A DNA stretch of 64,000 nucleotides from assembly GCF_900109645.1 (NCBI RefSeq), contig NZ_FOBG01000002.1, positions 496,001-560,000 on the forward strand, written 5' to 3'. Both the position numbers and the translations under genes were made by a program. The notes beneath the pieces were generated by a model. The model worked only from the letters and a program-made list of their open reading frames with translations. It was not told the DNA's origin and made no database searches. This stretch comes from Duganella sp. CF402 (lineage in GTDB: Bacteria; Pseudomonadota; Gammaproteobacteria; Burkholderiales; Burkholderiaceae_D). Positions 7,394 through 16,027 of the stretch are shown piece by piece (positions within the stretch are counted from its first letter, which is position 1; each line of letters starts with the position of its first letter).

Positions 7394-8812
7394 ATGGCTC
7401 TGCAACACAAACTGTTAGTCCTGCTGGTAAGCACCCTGGCCTTGGGTGCCGCGCAAGCTGAAACCATCCGCGTTGCCATCGGCACGCAAGACACCACCAT
7501 CAACTGCGCCACCGGCGGCTTGCTGATCCGCGAATTGAAACTGCTGGAAAAATACCTGCCGCATGACGGCAAGTACAAGGATGTGCAGTACGATATCCAA
7601 TGGAAGAACTTCACTTCCGGCGCACCGCTGACCAATGAAATGGTGGCCGGTAAACTGGACCTCGGTTCGATGGCCGATTTTCCCGGCTCCTTCAACGGCG
7701 CGGCCTTCGCCAAGGCCGGCAAGAAAAGCCTGTTCATCACTGTGCTGTCGGGCAGCGTGCAAGGTAGCGGCAACGGTATCGTGGTGCCGAAAGCATCGCC
7801 GGTGCAGTCGCTGTCTGAATTGAAGGGCAAGACCATCTCGGTGCCATTCGCTTCCACCGCCCACGGCATGCTGCTGCGCGCCATCAAGGCACAAGGCTGG
7901 GAGCTGGACAAGGACATCACGGTGGTAACGCAAGCGCCGGAAGTCGCCGGCTCCGCACTGCAAGCCAACAAGATCGAGGCGCACGCCGACTTCGTGCCGT
8001 TCGCGGAACTGTTCCCGCATCGCGGCTTCGCCCGCAAGATCTTCGACGGCTCGCAAGCGCAAGCGCCCACACTGCACGGCAGTCTGGTGGACTCGGACTA
8101 CGCGAAAAAATATCCGGAGATCGTCACCGCCTTCCTGCGCGCAGCGATTGAAGCGGACCGCATCATCGCCGCCGAACCGGAAAAATACAGTGAGCTGATC
8201 GCCAAGGTCACGGGTATTGAAGCGGAAGTCGATTACCTGTTCCACGGTCCGCTAGGTCTGCAAACGCGCGACTTCACGTGGAAGCCGGAATACCGCCAGG
8301 CCGTCAAGACCTCGATCGAAACGCTGCGCCTGATGAAGCGCACCGACAATGACCTCGACGTCAACGAGTTCATTGACGACAGCTACATCCGCGCCGCATT
8401 CAAGCAGGCCAACCTCGATTATGACGCCAGCCTGAAAAACTATAGCCGCCTGCCGCTGGTGGCCAAGGACGCCAGCACCGGCAAGCCTATCACCGACTTC
8501 TCGCACCTGACGCAGGTATGGGTGGCCGGCGAACCGCTGGTGCGCCATTACGCCACCGTGGAGACGGCCTTCGCCGCCGTGCGCAAGCTGGAAAAAGACG
8601 GCAAGAAGATCCGCGTAGTCTACGCTCATGACCGCAACAGCGGCTTGAAACTGTTCGCCAACGACGCCTGGTTCGTCACCGCGAAAAACGAGACCAGCGC
8701 CTTCCTGTCCAAGGCATCGGCCGATGCGTGGGCCAAGCAGCGCGGCGGCACCGCCGTCAACTACGCCGCCGCACTGGGCGTGGGCGCAGACAGTAAGCTG
8801 GCCAGCAAATAA
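7394..8812 (+). CDS. NitT/TauT-type ABC substrate-binding protein with NosL-like C-terminal domain
   Basis: A 472-residue periplasmic protein. The signal peptide occupies residues 1-22 (LLVLLVSTLALGAAQA). Residues about 24-345 match the NMT1/TauA/SsuA type of binding protein (MVAGKLDLGSMADFPG, VPFASTAHGMLLRAI). The protein is over 100 residues longer than the usual 320-340. The extra part, about 365-465, reads like NosL (VVYAHDRNSGLKLF, DAWFVTAKNE, SKASADAWAKQRGG). It contains no cysteine, so the CxM copper motif of true NosL is missing. The ATG at 7394 has TTGGAG in front; longer versions would overlap the ferredoxin gene. It delivers the unknown substrate to the permease and ATPase encoded next. 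Confidence 0.85.
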   Translation: MALQHKLLVLLVSTLALGAAQAETIRVAIGTQDTTINCATGGLLIRELKLLEKYLPHDGKYKDVQYDIQWKNFTSGAPLTNEMVAGKLDLGSMADFPGSFNGAAFAKAGKKSLFITVLSGSVQGSGNGIVVPKASPVQSLSELKGKTISVPFASTAHGMLLRAIKAQGWELDKDITVVTQAPEVAGSALQANKIEAHADFVPFAELFPHRGFARKIFDGSQAQAPTLHGSLVDSDYAKKYPEIVTAFLRAAIEADRIIAAEPEKYSELIAKVTGIEAEVDYLFHGPLGLQTRDFTWKPEYRQAVKTSIETLRLMKRTDNDLDVNEFIDDSYIRAAFKQANLDYDASLKNYSRLPLVAKDASTGKPITDFSHLTQVWVAGEPLVRHYATVETAFAAVRKLEKDGKKIRVVYAHDRNSGLKLFANDAWFVTAKNETSAFLSKASADAWAKQRGGTAVNYAAALGVGADSKLASK

Positions 8813-8825
8813 AGGATAAACGCCC

Positions 8826-9626
8826 ATGAGCCGATTTCACATCACATCCACCGGGGCGCTGCGCTGGAGCCTGCGGGTGGCGTCGCTGGCAGCCTGCCTG
8901 CTGGCCTGGCAGTGGGCGGCTGCGGGCCATCTCAATCTCGGCCTGGTAACGTTCCAGAACGTGCCGCCGCCAAGCGAAGTAACGCAGGCCGCGTGGGCGC
9001 TGCTGCATTCGCCCAAGCTGGGCGAGCATCTGCGCGCCAGCCTGTGGCGCGTATTCAGCGGCTTCGCGGTAGCGGCGCTGGTGGGAATTGCGCTGGGACT
9101 GGGCATCGGACGCTGGAAGCGCTGGGAAGATGTCTTGATGCCGCCACTGGAAATGCTGCGCCCTATTCCCGCCGTGGCTTGGATACCGCTGGCGATCCTG
9201 ATGTTCCCTTCGTCGGAAATGTCGATGATCTTCATCACCTTCACCGGCGCGCTGTTCCCGATTTTGCTGAACACCGTGCACGGCGTGGAACAGATCGATC
9301 CGCGCCTGATCGCCTCGGCGCGCAGCCTGGGTGGCGGCCCGTGGGCGGTGTTTGCGGAGGTGGTGCTGCCGGGTGCTGCGCCCAGCATCGTCACCGGGCT
9401 GTCGATCGGCATGGGCACGGCGTGGTTCTGCCTTGTGACGGCGGAGATGATCTCGGGCCAGTTCGGCATTGGCTACTACACGTGGGCTTCGTACACCATC
9501 CAGAACTATGCCGACATCGTGGTCGGCATGCTGGTAATCGGCGCGCTGGGCATGGGTAGCAGCGTACTGGTAAAGCGCGGCGGCCAGGCGCTGATGCCGT
9601 GGCATCAACAGGAGGAGAAGGCATGA
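8826..9626 (+). CDS. ABC transporter permease, SsuC/TauC type
   Basis: A 266-residue inner-membrane permease of the BPD_transp_1 family with about six membrane segments. The cytoplasmic coupling loop EQIDPRLIASARSLGGGPWAVFAEVVLPGAAPSIVTGL carries the EAA motif that contacts the ATPase. It begins 13 bases after the binding-protein gene and overlaps the ATPase gene by an ATGA junction. This fixes its membership in the nitrate/sulfonate/taurine-type importer of the AprAB-like operon. Confidence 0.92.
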   Translation: MSRFHITSTGALRWSLRVASLAACLLAWQWAAAGHLNLGLVTFQNVPPPSEVTQAAWALLHSPKLGEHLRASLWRVFSGFAVAALVGIALGLGIGRWKRWEDVLMPPLEMLRPIPAVAWIPLAILMFPSSEMSMIFITFTGALFPILLNTVHGVEQIDPRLIASARSLGGGPWAVFAEVVLPGAAPSIVTGLSIGMGTAWFCLVTAEMISGQFGIGYYTWASYTIQNYADIVVGMLVIGALGMGSSVLVKRGGQALMPWHQQEEKA

Positions 9627-10471
9627 GAGACGTGAACCAGGCATTGGGCCGCATCGCCATCGAGCAGCTATCGTTGCGCGTCGGTGCCGGCGCGCAGGCG
9701 TTTGAGGCGGTGCAGGATGTGTCGTTGACGGTGGCGCCGGGCGAATTCGTTTGCCTGCTGGGGCCATCCGGCTGCGGCAAGTCGACGCTGCTGGGCGCAC
9801 TGGCAGGCCACCTGAAGCCCAGCAAGGGCGGCATCTCGGTGGACGGCATCGCGGTCAACGAGCCGAACGCGGAGCGCGGGCTGGTGTTCCAGCATCACAC
9901 ACTGTTCCCGTGGCGGCGCGTGATCGACAACGTGGCCTTCGGCCTGAAGATGCAGGGAATTGGTCGCAGCGAACGTCGCCTCCGTGCGCTGGAACTGCTG
10001 CGCATGGTGGGCTTGCAGGATTTTGCCGAGCACTATCCGGCGCAGCTGTCCGGCGGGATGAAGCAGCGGGTTGAGATCGCCCGGGTGCTGATCAACCACC
10101 CGCGTGTGATGCTGATGGATGAACCATTCGGCGCGCTCGACGCGCAAACGCGACTGATGATGCAGCAGTTGCTGTTGCAGCTGTGGGCAAAAATTCGTAC
10201 CACCATCGTCTTCATCACGCACGATATCGACGAGGCGCTATTCCTGGCGGACCGCATCCTGGTGATGAGCCCACGGCCCGGCCGCATTATCGAGGAGATC
10301 AAGGTGGACTTTGCGCGTCCGCGCGATGCCACGCTGGTCACGTCCGCGCATTTCACGCAGCTGAAGCGGCGCTGCCTTGAGCTGCTGCAGCCTGCCACTA
10401 CCGGGCTGCCACTGGAGCGCTTGTCGCCGTTAAGCGGGGCGCCAGCCAGTCAACTGCACTTTGCCACCTAA
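9623..10471 (+). CDS. ABC transporter ATP-binding protein, SsuB/TauB type
   Basis: A 282-residue ATPase. Walker A GPSGCGKST is at about residue 50, the Q-loop is in VFQHHTLFPWRR, the signature is LSGGMKQR, Walker B is VMLMDEPFGALD and the switch His is in FITHDIDEA. The ATG at 9623, overlapping the permease stop and preceded by AGGAGGAG, is preferred to an in-frame ATG at 9599 inside the permease gene. It drives import through the permease encoded upstream. Confidence 0.93.
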   Translation: MRDVNQALGRIAIEQLSLRVGAGAQAFEAVQDVSLTVAPGEFVCLLGPSGCGKSTLLGALAGHLKPSKGGISVDGIAVNEPNAERGLVFQHHTLFPWRRVIDNVAFGLKMQGIGRSERRLRALELLRMVGLQDFAEHYPAQLSGGMKQRVEIARVLINHPRVMLMDEPFGALDAQTRLMMQQLLLQLWAKIRTTIVFITHDIDEALFLADRILVMSPRPGRIIEEIKVDFARPRDATLVTSAHFTQLKRRCLELLQPATTGLPLERLSPLSGAPASQLHFAT

Positions 10472-10478
10472 GGAAAGC

Positions 10479-11471
10479 ATGAGCACTATTTTTGAAGACG
10501 ACGCCGAGCTGGCAGGATTCCACCAGCGCTTGCAGCATCCGGACAGCGCGGTGCGCCGCATCGCCGTTCTCGACCTGGCCGACCGTGATGGCGACGAACA
10601 TGCGCCGCTGTTTGTGGCGGCGTTGCGCGATGCCGATGCCGCCGTTCGCGCCGAAGCCGCGCGTGCGCTGGAGGCATTCGAAAGCCCCGAGGGCGTGGCA
10701 GGTCTGGTCGCACTGTTGACCGACGAAGACGACGAGGTGCGCGAGGCGGCAGCGCAAACACTCACCGAACTGAAAAATCCGGCGTCCGCCGCCGTTCTCC
10801 TGCCGCACGCCGCACACCCCGATGCCTTCGTCCGCATCGCCGTCTTGCGTGCAGTGCGCGAATTGCGTGCGGGAGGCAACTTCTCTCCCGCGCTGGCCGC
10901 GTTGAATGATAGCGACGCTGCTGTCCGGCGCGAGGCCGTCGCCGTGCTGGGCTACCTGAAACAGCCGGATGCGCTGCCGGCACTCACACGGCTGGTCAGC
11001 CACGATGCCGACGCCGAAGTCCGCCGGGCAGCAGTCGGTGCACTTGCCTACGCCGGCACCGGCGACCACACGCAGCCTGCTCTCGCCGCGCTGCTCGATG
11101 GTCTGCGCGACGCGGCGTGGCAGGTTCGCGAGGAAGCCGCCACCACGCTGGGAAAACTCGCGTTGCCGCAGCAAGGCGCGCAACAAGCCGGCGGCGCGCT
11201 GGTCATCGCGCTGGAAGACGCTTACTGGCAGGTGCGCCTGCGTGCCGTCCGCAGCTTGGGGCGACTGCGTCACGCCGCCGCGCTGGAGGCGCTGGTGGCA
11301 ACACTAAGCCACAGCATCAGCAACCTGCGCAAGGAAGCCGCACTGGCGCTGGGTGAACTGGGCGACGCCGCCGCGCTGCCGGCGCTTGGCGCCGCCGCAG
11401 AAGACAGCGATCCGGAAGTCCGCAAATCGGCCCGGCTGGCGCTTTCACAAATCCAGGGTGTCCAGCGATGA
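10479..11471 (+). CDS. HEAT-repeat protein of the AprAB-like operon
   Basis: A 330-residue, alanine- and leucine-rich protein built almost wholly of about ten HEAT repeats of roughly 30 residues. Examples are DSDAAVRREAVAVLGYLKQPDALPALTRLV and DAYWQVRLRAVRSLGRLR. There is no signal peptide and no membrane segment. The ATG at 10479 follows AAGGAA; a TTG at 10461 would overlap the ATPase gene. Such alpha-solenoids serve as protein-binding scaffolds, and some act as lyases or maturation factors. Here the position suggests a partner for assembly or cofactor loading of the flavoprotein/ferredoxin, but that is inference. It joins the DUF971 gene by an ATGA overlap. Confidence 0.85.
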   Translation: MSTIFEDDAELAGFHQRLQHPDSAVRRIAVLDLADRDGDEHAPLFVAALRDADAAVRAEAARALEAFESPEGVAGLVALLTDEDDEVREAAAQTLTELKNPASAAVLLPHAAHPDAFVRIAVLRAVRELRAGGNFSPALAALNDSDAAVRREAVAVLGYLKQPDALPALTRLVSHDADAEVRRAAVGALAYAGTGDHTQPALAALLDGLRDAAWQVREEAATTLGKLALPQQGAQQAGGALVIALEDAYWQVRLRAVRSLGRLRHAAALEALVATLSHSISNLRKEAALALGELGDAAALPALGAAAEDSDPEVRKSARLALSQIQGVQR

Positions 11472-11767
11472 GCAGCTACCCACGCGAAATCGTCAACAAC
11501 CAGCAAGGGCGGGTGCTGGATATTATCTGGGCCGACGGCTCGCCCCAGCAACTGCCGCACGCTTTCCTGCGGGCGCAATGCAAATGTACGGTATGCCAGT
11601 CGAACCGCCTGCTTGCGGAAGCAATGCAAGTCGCGCCGCCAGAACATGCTGCGGACGTGCGCATCGACGATATCCGCCAGATTGGCGTCTACGGCGTGCA
11701 GCTAGTCTTCAGTGATGGCCATGAACGCGGCATCTATCCGTGGCCCTATCTGCGCGAACTGGCCTAG
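11468..11767 (+). CDS. DUF971 / gamma-butyrobetaine hydroxylase N-terminal-like zinc-site protein
   Basis: A 99-residue stand-alone DUF971 domain. C38, C40 and C43 (QCKCTVCQS) and H85 (FSDGHERGIYPW) reproduce the CxCx2C...H zinc site of the N-terminal domain of gamma-butyrobetaine hydroxylase. The hydroxylase catalytic domain is absent. The same domain occurs at the end of the HCF101/Mrp-type Fe-S carrier proteins, so a role in Fe-S assembly for the operon is possible. It overlaps the HEAT-repeat gene (ATGA), is the last gene of the operon, and meets the convergent pqiC gene with a 4-base overlap. Confidence 0.88.
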   Translation: MSSYPREIVNNQQGRVLDIIWADGSPQQLPHAFLRAQCKCTVCQSNRLLAEAMQVAPPEHAADVRIDDIRQIGVYGVQLVFSDGHERGIYPWPYLRELA

Positions 11768-12354
11768 CACGCAGGCTTGCCGCCAGCAGCGAGGCCACGT
11801 ACAGCTTTGGCGATGTCGGTGCTGATGCGGGTGATGGAGCGGCGGTGGCCGGCGACCAGTTCGTCATAGCCGGCGCCGACGGTTTCCTGCGCGACGCTGC
11901 GGCAGGTCAGCACTTGCGGGCTGCCGGCCAGGCGCACGCTCCATACGGCGTCGATCAACGCGTATTGACCCGGCGCTGATTCGAAGCGCTGCACGTTGGT
12001 GCTGATGCGGTAGACCGGCGCCTTTTCCGGCGTCGGCGTACGGAATACGTCGATGGTGCCCAGCTCCCCCGATATCGCCAGCGACAGGGCCTGGCCGATT
12101 TCCGCCGATGGCGGCGCCACCCAGCGCTCCTGTTCCAGCAGGTCGACGCGGCCGGCGCCGGTGGTCACCACCAGCTGGTTGCGCGCGACTTGCTGCGGCA
12201 CGCTGACTGCCGGCAGTTCGATGTAGTAGGCCGGCGCGGCCTGCGTGGTGCGCGGCATGCCCATTCCGGAACTGAGGCTGTAGAAATGCTCCGGCGGTGC
12301 GCTCGCGCAGCCAGCCAACCACACCGCTACGGCGGACAAGATCACACGCATCAT
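11764..12354 (-). CDS. pqiC: PqiC family lipoprotein
   Basis: A 196-residue outer-membrane lipoprotein precursor with lipobox LAGC near residue 16, matching the ABC-type transport auxiliary lipoprotein family (YmbA/PqiC). The family member in E. coli forms an outer-membrane-associated ring that works with the PqiB needle. ATGATG at 12354/12351 overlaps the pqiB stop, so translation is probably coupled. It is the last gene of pqiABC. Confidence 0.88.
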   Translation of the reverse strand: MMRVILSAVAVWLAGCASAPPEHFYSLSSGMGMPRTTQAAPAYYIELPAVSVPQQVARNQLVVTTGAGRVDLLEQERWVAPPSAEIGQALSLAISGELGTIDVFRTPTPEKAPVYRISTNVQRFESAPGQYALIDAVWSVRLAGSPQVLTCRSVAQETVGAGYDELVAGHRRSITRISTDIAKAVRGLAAGGKPAC

Positions 12355-13985
12355 TTCTGCTCTCCTTTTTGCTTGCCACGTATGAGCGATTCAGGATGCC
12401 GCTCAAGATAATCCGACAGCGCGTTCAGCGACTGCAAGGTTTGCGTCAGCTGCTGCAAGGCCTCGCGCAGGTCCGACTGCACCGGCGAATCCTTTTGCAG
12501 CAGCAGGTTGGCTTCGTTGAAGGTCTTGCGCGCTTCTGCCAGGGTGCCGGTCATCTCCGGCACCACCTGCCCATCCAGCTTTTTGATCAACACATCGACA
12601 CTCTTCAAGGTATCGCGCAGGTTCTTGCCGATATCCTCGAACGGCACCTTATCCAGTTTGCGCGCGATGCTGGCGATCTGCGTCTGCAATTCATCAAGAC
12701 TGTTCGGCACCGTCGGCACCTCGGGCACGTCCGCCGTCATGTCCACCTTGGCCGGCGCCGCGTTGGGGAAGAAATCCAGCGCAACGTACAACTGGCCGGT
12801 CAACAGGTTACCGGTCCGCAGTTGTCCACGGAAACCGCGCGCCACCAACCGCTCCAGCAACTGCGGCCCCGCATTGCGCTCCTGATCGCTGGCGATGCTC
12901 TGCGCGAAACTGCGTCCCAAGCGCGCCGGATACATGTCCACCGTCACCGGCATGCGGAAGCTTTTCTTCACCGGATCGAACTCCACACCGACCGAGCGCA
13001 CCTCGCCCATCACGATGCCACGAAAGTCCACCGGCGCCCCCGGCGACAGGCCGCGCAGCGACTGGTCGAAATACAGCACCGTGGTAATCGGAACGCCATC
13101 CGGCTCGCGCATTGCGCTGTCGCGGTCCGCGCCAAGCAGGAATTCGCTACCGGCCGGCGCTACGTTGGCCGGCCTCTGTCCGCTCATCGACTCGAACGCG
13201 AGGCCGCCCACCAGCATCGCCGCCAGCGATTGCGTATTGACCTTGAAGCCGCTGGAGTCCAGCCGCACATCGACGCCGCTGGCATGCCACCAGCGCGTGT
13301 TCTTGCCCACGTACTGGTCATATGGCGCGCCGACGAACACCGACATTTTCACGCCGCGTCCCTTCTCTTCCAGATCGAAGCCAGTCACCTGCCCTACCTG
13401 AATTCGGCGATAGAAAACCGGCGAGCCGACATCGATGGAGCCCAGTGTTTCGCCATGCAGCGTGTAGGTGGTGCCCTTCTCATCGCGCGCCACTTGCGGC
13501 GGCTTTTCCAGCCCGGTGAACTGGGTATTGGTTTCTTCCGACTTGCCAGCGTCAACGCCAATGTAGGCGCCAGACAGCAGCGTGTTCAAACCTGAAACAC
13601 CGCTGGCGCCGATGCGCGGCCTGACCACCCAGAAGCGCGTATCGGCCGCAGTGAAGCGCTTGGCCTCCTTGCTCATGTCGATGGTGACCAGCACTTTGGA
13701 CAAATCGCGCGCCAGCGAAATCGAACGCACCAGGCCTATATCCACGTCCTTGTATTTGACCTTGGTCTTGCCCGGCTCCAGCCCATCCGCGCTGCGGAAG
13801 CTGACGATCACCGTCGGCCCCTGGTCCAGCACCGACTTGACCACCAGCGTCAGGCCGATCAGCGCCGCCAGCAAGGGAATCAGCCACACCAGCGAAGGCA
13901 GCCAGCGGCTCGCCTTTTCCACATTCGGTTCCGGCAGCGGTGGCGGTGGCGGTAGCGACGCTTGGCCGCTCTCGTTTTCAGACAT
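12351..13985 (-). CDS. pqiB: Intermembrane transport protein PqiB, MCE domains
   Basis: A 544-residue protein. One N-terminal membrane anchor lies at about 35-55 (LPSLVWLIPLLAALIGLTLV) after a proline-rich cytoplasmic tail. Three MCE (MlaD-type) domains follow, each with a GL.PG-like start (SADGLEPGKTKVKYKDVDIG, GSPVFYRRIQVGQV, GAPVDFRGIVMGEV). The C-terminal part (about 420-540) is a coiled coil. PqiB hexamers form a tube across the periplasm for lipid transport. The ATG at 13985 overlaps the pqiA stop and has GGAGAG in front; an upstream in-frame start lies inside pqiA. Confidence 0.93.
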   Translation of the reverse strand: MSENESGQASLPPPPPLPEPNVEKASRWLPSLVWLIPLLAALIGLTLVVKSVLDQGPTVIVSFRSADGLEPGKTKVKYKDVDIGLVRSISLARDLSKVLVTIDMSKEAKRFTAADTRFWVVRPRIGASGVSGLNTLLSGAYIGVDAGKSEETNTQFTGLEKPPQVARDEKGTTYTLHGETLGSIDVGSPVFYRRIQVGQVTGFDLEEKGRGVKMSVFVGAPYDQYVGKNTRWWHASGVDVRLDSSGFKVNTQSLAAMLVGGLAFESMSGQRPANVAPAGSEFLLGADRDSAMREPDGVPITTVLYFDQSLRGLSPGAPVDFRGIVMGEVRSVGVEFDPVKKSFRMPVTVDMYPARLGRSFAQSIASDQERNAGPQLLERLVARGFRGQLRTGNLLTGQLYVALDFFPNAAPAKVDMTADVPEVPTVPNSLDELQTQIASIARKLDKVPFEDIGKNLRDTLKSVDVLIKKLDGQVVPEMTGTLAEARKTFNEANLLLQKDSPVQSDLREALQQLTQTLQSLNALSDYLERHPESLIRGKQKGEQK

Positions 13986-15234
13986 GCTTCTCTCCATTCG
14001 ACTCAACAGGATCCCAGATCAAACGGGGATCGAACTGCATCGCGGCGATCATGGTCAGCACCACCACCGCGCAAAACGCCATCGCGCCGGGACCGGCGGT
14101 AATCACCGCCAGCGACTGGAAGCGCACCAGCGCGACCGTCAGCGTAATCACGAAAATATCAAGCATCGACCAGCGGCCGACAAACTCCACGATCCGATAC
14201 AACGCCGTGCGCTGCATGGGCTGCCAGCGCGAACGGCGCTGCGCGGTCCACGCCAGCAAGGCCAGCGCCGCCAGCTTCAGCACCGGCACCACGATGCTGG
14301 CGATGAAGATAATGGCCGCCAGTGCCGGCGAACCGCTGGTCCAGAAGTAGACCACGCCGCTGATGATGGTGTCGTCCTCTTTGCCGAACAGCGAATGGGT
14401 ATACATCACCGGCAGCAGGTTGGCGGGAATGTAAAGGATGGTCGCCGCCAGCAGGAAGGCCCAGGTGCGGCCCACGCTGTCCGGATGGCGGCGATGCAGC
14501 CTGGCGCCGCAGCGCGCGCAATGCCGGTGCCGCGCCGCCTCCACCAGTCCGCAGCTGTGGCAAGCCAGCAGCGGCGCATTCTCATCGCGAATGACCTGCT
14601 GCGCCGGACGGCGCGGCCCCGGCAAATGCTCGCCGATATTCCACAACATCTTCGGATCAAAGGACACCACGATGGCCAGCATCAGCGTCAGCGCGCCAAA
14701 CGCGAACAGGCCGGGCTGCACCACCACCTGGGCCAGGCTGGTCATCTTCACGATCGTAATCAGGATGCCGATCATTAGCACTTCCGTCATGCCCCAGCGC
14801 CGCGCCATGCCGACCGCGCGCAACAGGTGATCGAAACCCGGCGGCCGCTGCCCACTGCGCAGCGACAGCGTCACGTACAGCAAAGCACCCAGTTCCACCG
14901 CCGGCAGCAGGATGGTGAACAGAAACACCACTGCCGCCACCAGTTGCATCTGCTCCATCCACAACACACGGATCGCGCCCAGCAGCGTGGCGCTGCTGTT
15001 GTAGCCGCCCACTTCCAGTTCGACGATGGGGAAAAACTGCGCAATCAAAAAGGTGAACACCGCGCCCAGCGTGATGGCCGCCATGCGGCTGGCGTCTGAA
15101 TGGATGCCGCGATACAGGACCGAGCGGCAACGCACGCACCGCGCCTTCTCGCGCGGGCGTACCGGGCGGCGTCGGTGCAGCACGCCGCAGTCGTGGCAAC
15201 TGATCAAATCGTATCGATGCACGGGCGGAACCAT
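13978..15234 (-). CDS. pqiA: Membrane protein PqiA, paraquat-inducible family
   Basis: A 418-residue inner-membrane protein with two homologous halves. Each half starts with a zinc ribbon (CHDCG...CVRC and CHSCG...CARC) and continues with about four membrane helices. It is the inner-membrane partner of PqiB/PqiC. The ATG at 15234 is chosen; an in-frame TTG at 15246 is possible. The order pqiA-pqiB-pqiC with overlaps is the standard operon, in which the complex helps maintain envelope lipid homeostasis. Confidence 0.92.
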   Translation of the reverse strand: MVPPVHRYDLISCHDCGVLHRRRPVRPREKARCVRCRSVLYRGIHSDASRMAAITLGAVFTFLIAQFFPIVELEVGGYNSSATLLGAIRVLWMEQMQLVAAVVFLFTILLPAVELGALLYVTLSLRSGQRPPGFDHLLRAVGMARRWGMTEVLMIGILITIVKMTSLAQVVVQPGLFAFGALTLMLAIVVSFDPKMLWNIGEHLPGPRRPAQQVIRDENAPLLACHSCGLVEAARHRHCARCGARLHRRHPDSVGRTWAFLLAATILYIPANLLPVMYTHSLFGKEDDTIISGVVYFWTSGSPALAAIIFIASIVVPVLKLAALALLAWTAQRRSRWQPMQRTALYRIVEFVGRWSMLDIFVITLTVALVRFQSLAVITAGPGAMAFCAVVVLTMIAAMQFDPRLIWDPVESNGEKHV

Positions 15235-15304
15235 GTTGTAGTCCAACCGGCATCATACGTCATTCCGGTGCTACCATAAGGTCAATTCGCCAAGGAGACA
15301 GCCA

Positions 15305-16027
15305 GTGCCCGTTCGCCCCAGCCACGCCCTCGCCGCGTTGTTCATCTGCTGCACCGCGCAGGCGCAAGGCCCGGACACGCTGATCTTCGGCACCACCCAC
15401 GAACGTGCCTCCTCCGCTTACGGCTACGCCGCCGAATACCTGCAGAATTTGTGCGTCGAGATCCATCAGCGCTGCCAGTTGCAAAGCCTGCCCGGCAGAC
15501 GCGGCGCGGCCATGCTGGCCGATGGCAGCATCGTCGGCGAACTGGGAAGGGTGAAGGAGTATAAGGAGCTTCACCCGGAATATCAGCGCGTGGAAGAACC
15601 CTTCATCATCCTGCGCACCTATATGTTCACGCGCGCCAACCGGCCGGAGATCAATAGCTGGGAGGAAGTGGAGAGCAAGCTGCTTACCGTCAGCTACCAG
15701 CGCGGCGTCTACTACTATCAAAAAAGATTGGAAGCGCTGAAGCCAGCGGTAAAGCCGCATGACGTGCAAACGGTGGCGGCCTGTCTGCAAATGGTGCTGA
15801 ACGGGCGCGATCAGGCTTGCGTGTTCGACGACGGCGCCCTCGGCCCGGAAGCAAGGGCGCTGCTGCCGCAAGGCCGTCTGGGCAAACCGCTCAACGAACT
15901 GTCGCTGCACATCTACCTCGGCAAGGACTATGCTGTCATGGCGCCAGCCATCAGCGAGGCAGTCAGGCGCCTGAACGCGCAAGGCTTGAGAGCCCGGCTA
16001 CACAAGAAGTACTTTATTTCGCCTTGA
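15305..16027 (+). CDS. Periplasmic substrate-binding-like protein (SBP_bac_3 type)
   Basis: A 240-residue secreted protein with a short signal peptide (LAALFICCTAQAQ) and a fold resembling polar amino-acid binding proteins (TRANRPEINSWEEVESK, GRVKEYKELHPEYQRV). The start is GTG 15305 behind AAGGAG. No transporter genes adjoin it, as is common for the solitary proteins of this family in Oxalobacteraceae. The ligand is unknown. It overlaps the convergent thioesterase gene by 14 bases. Confidence 0.8.
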   Translation: MPVRPSHALAALFICCTAQAQGPDTLIFGTTHERASSAYGYAAEYLQNLCVEIHQRCQLQSLPGRRGAAMLADGSIVGELGRVKEYKELHPEYQRVEEPFIILRTYMFTRANRPEINSWEEVESKLLTVSYQRGVYYYQKRLEALKPAVKPHDVQTVAACLQMVLNGRDQACVFDDGALGPEARALLPQGRLGKPLNELSLHIYLGKDYAVMAPAISEAVRRLNAQGLRARLHKKYFISP

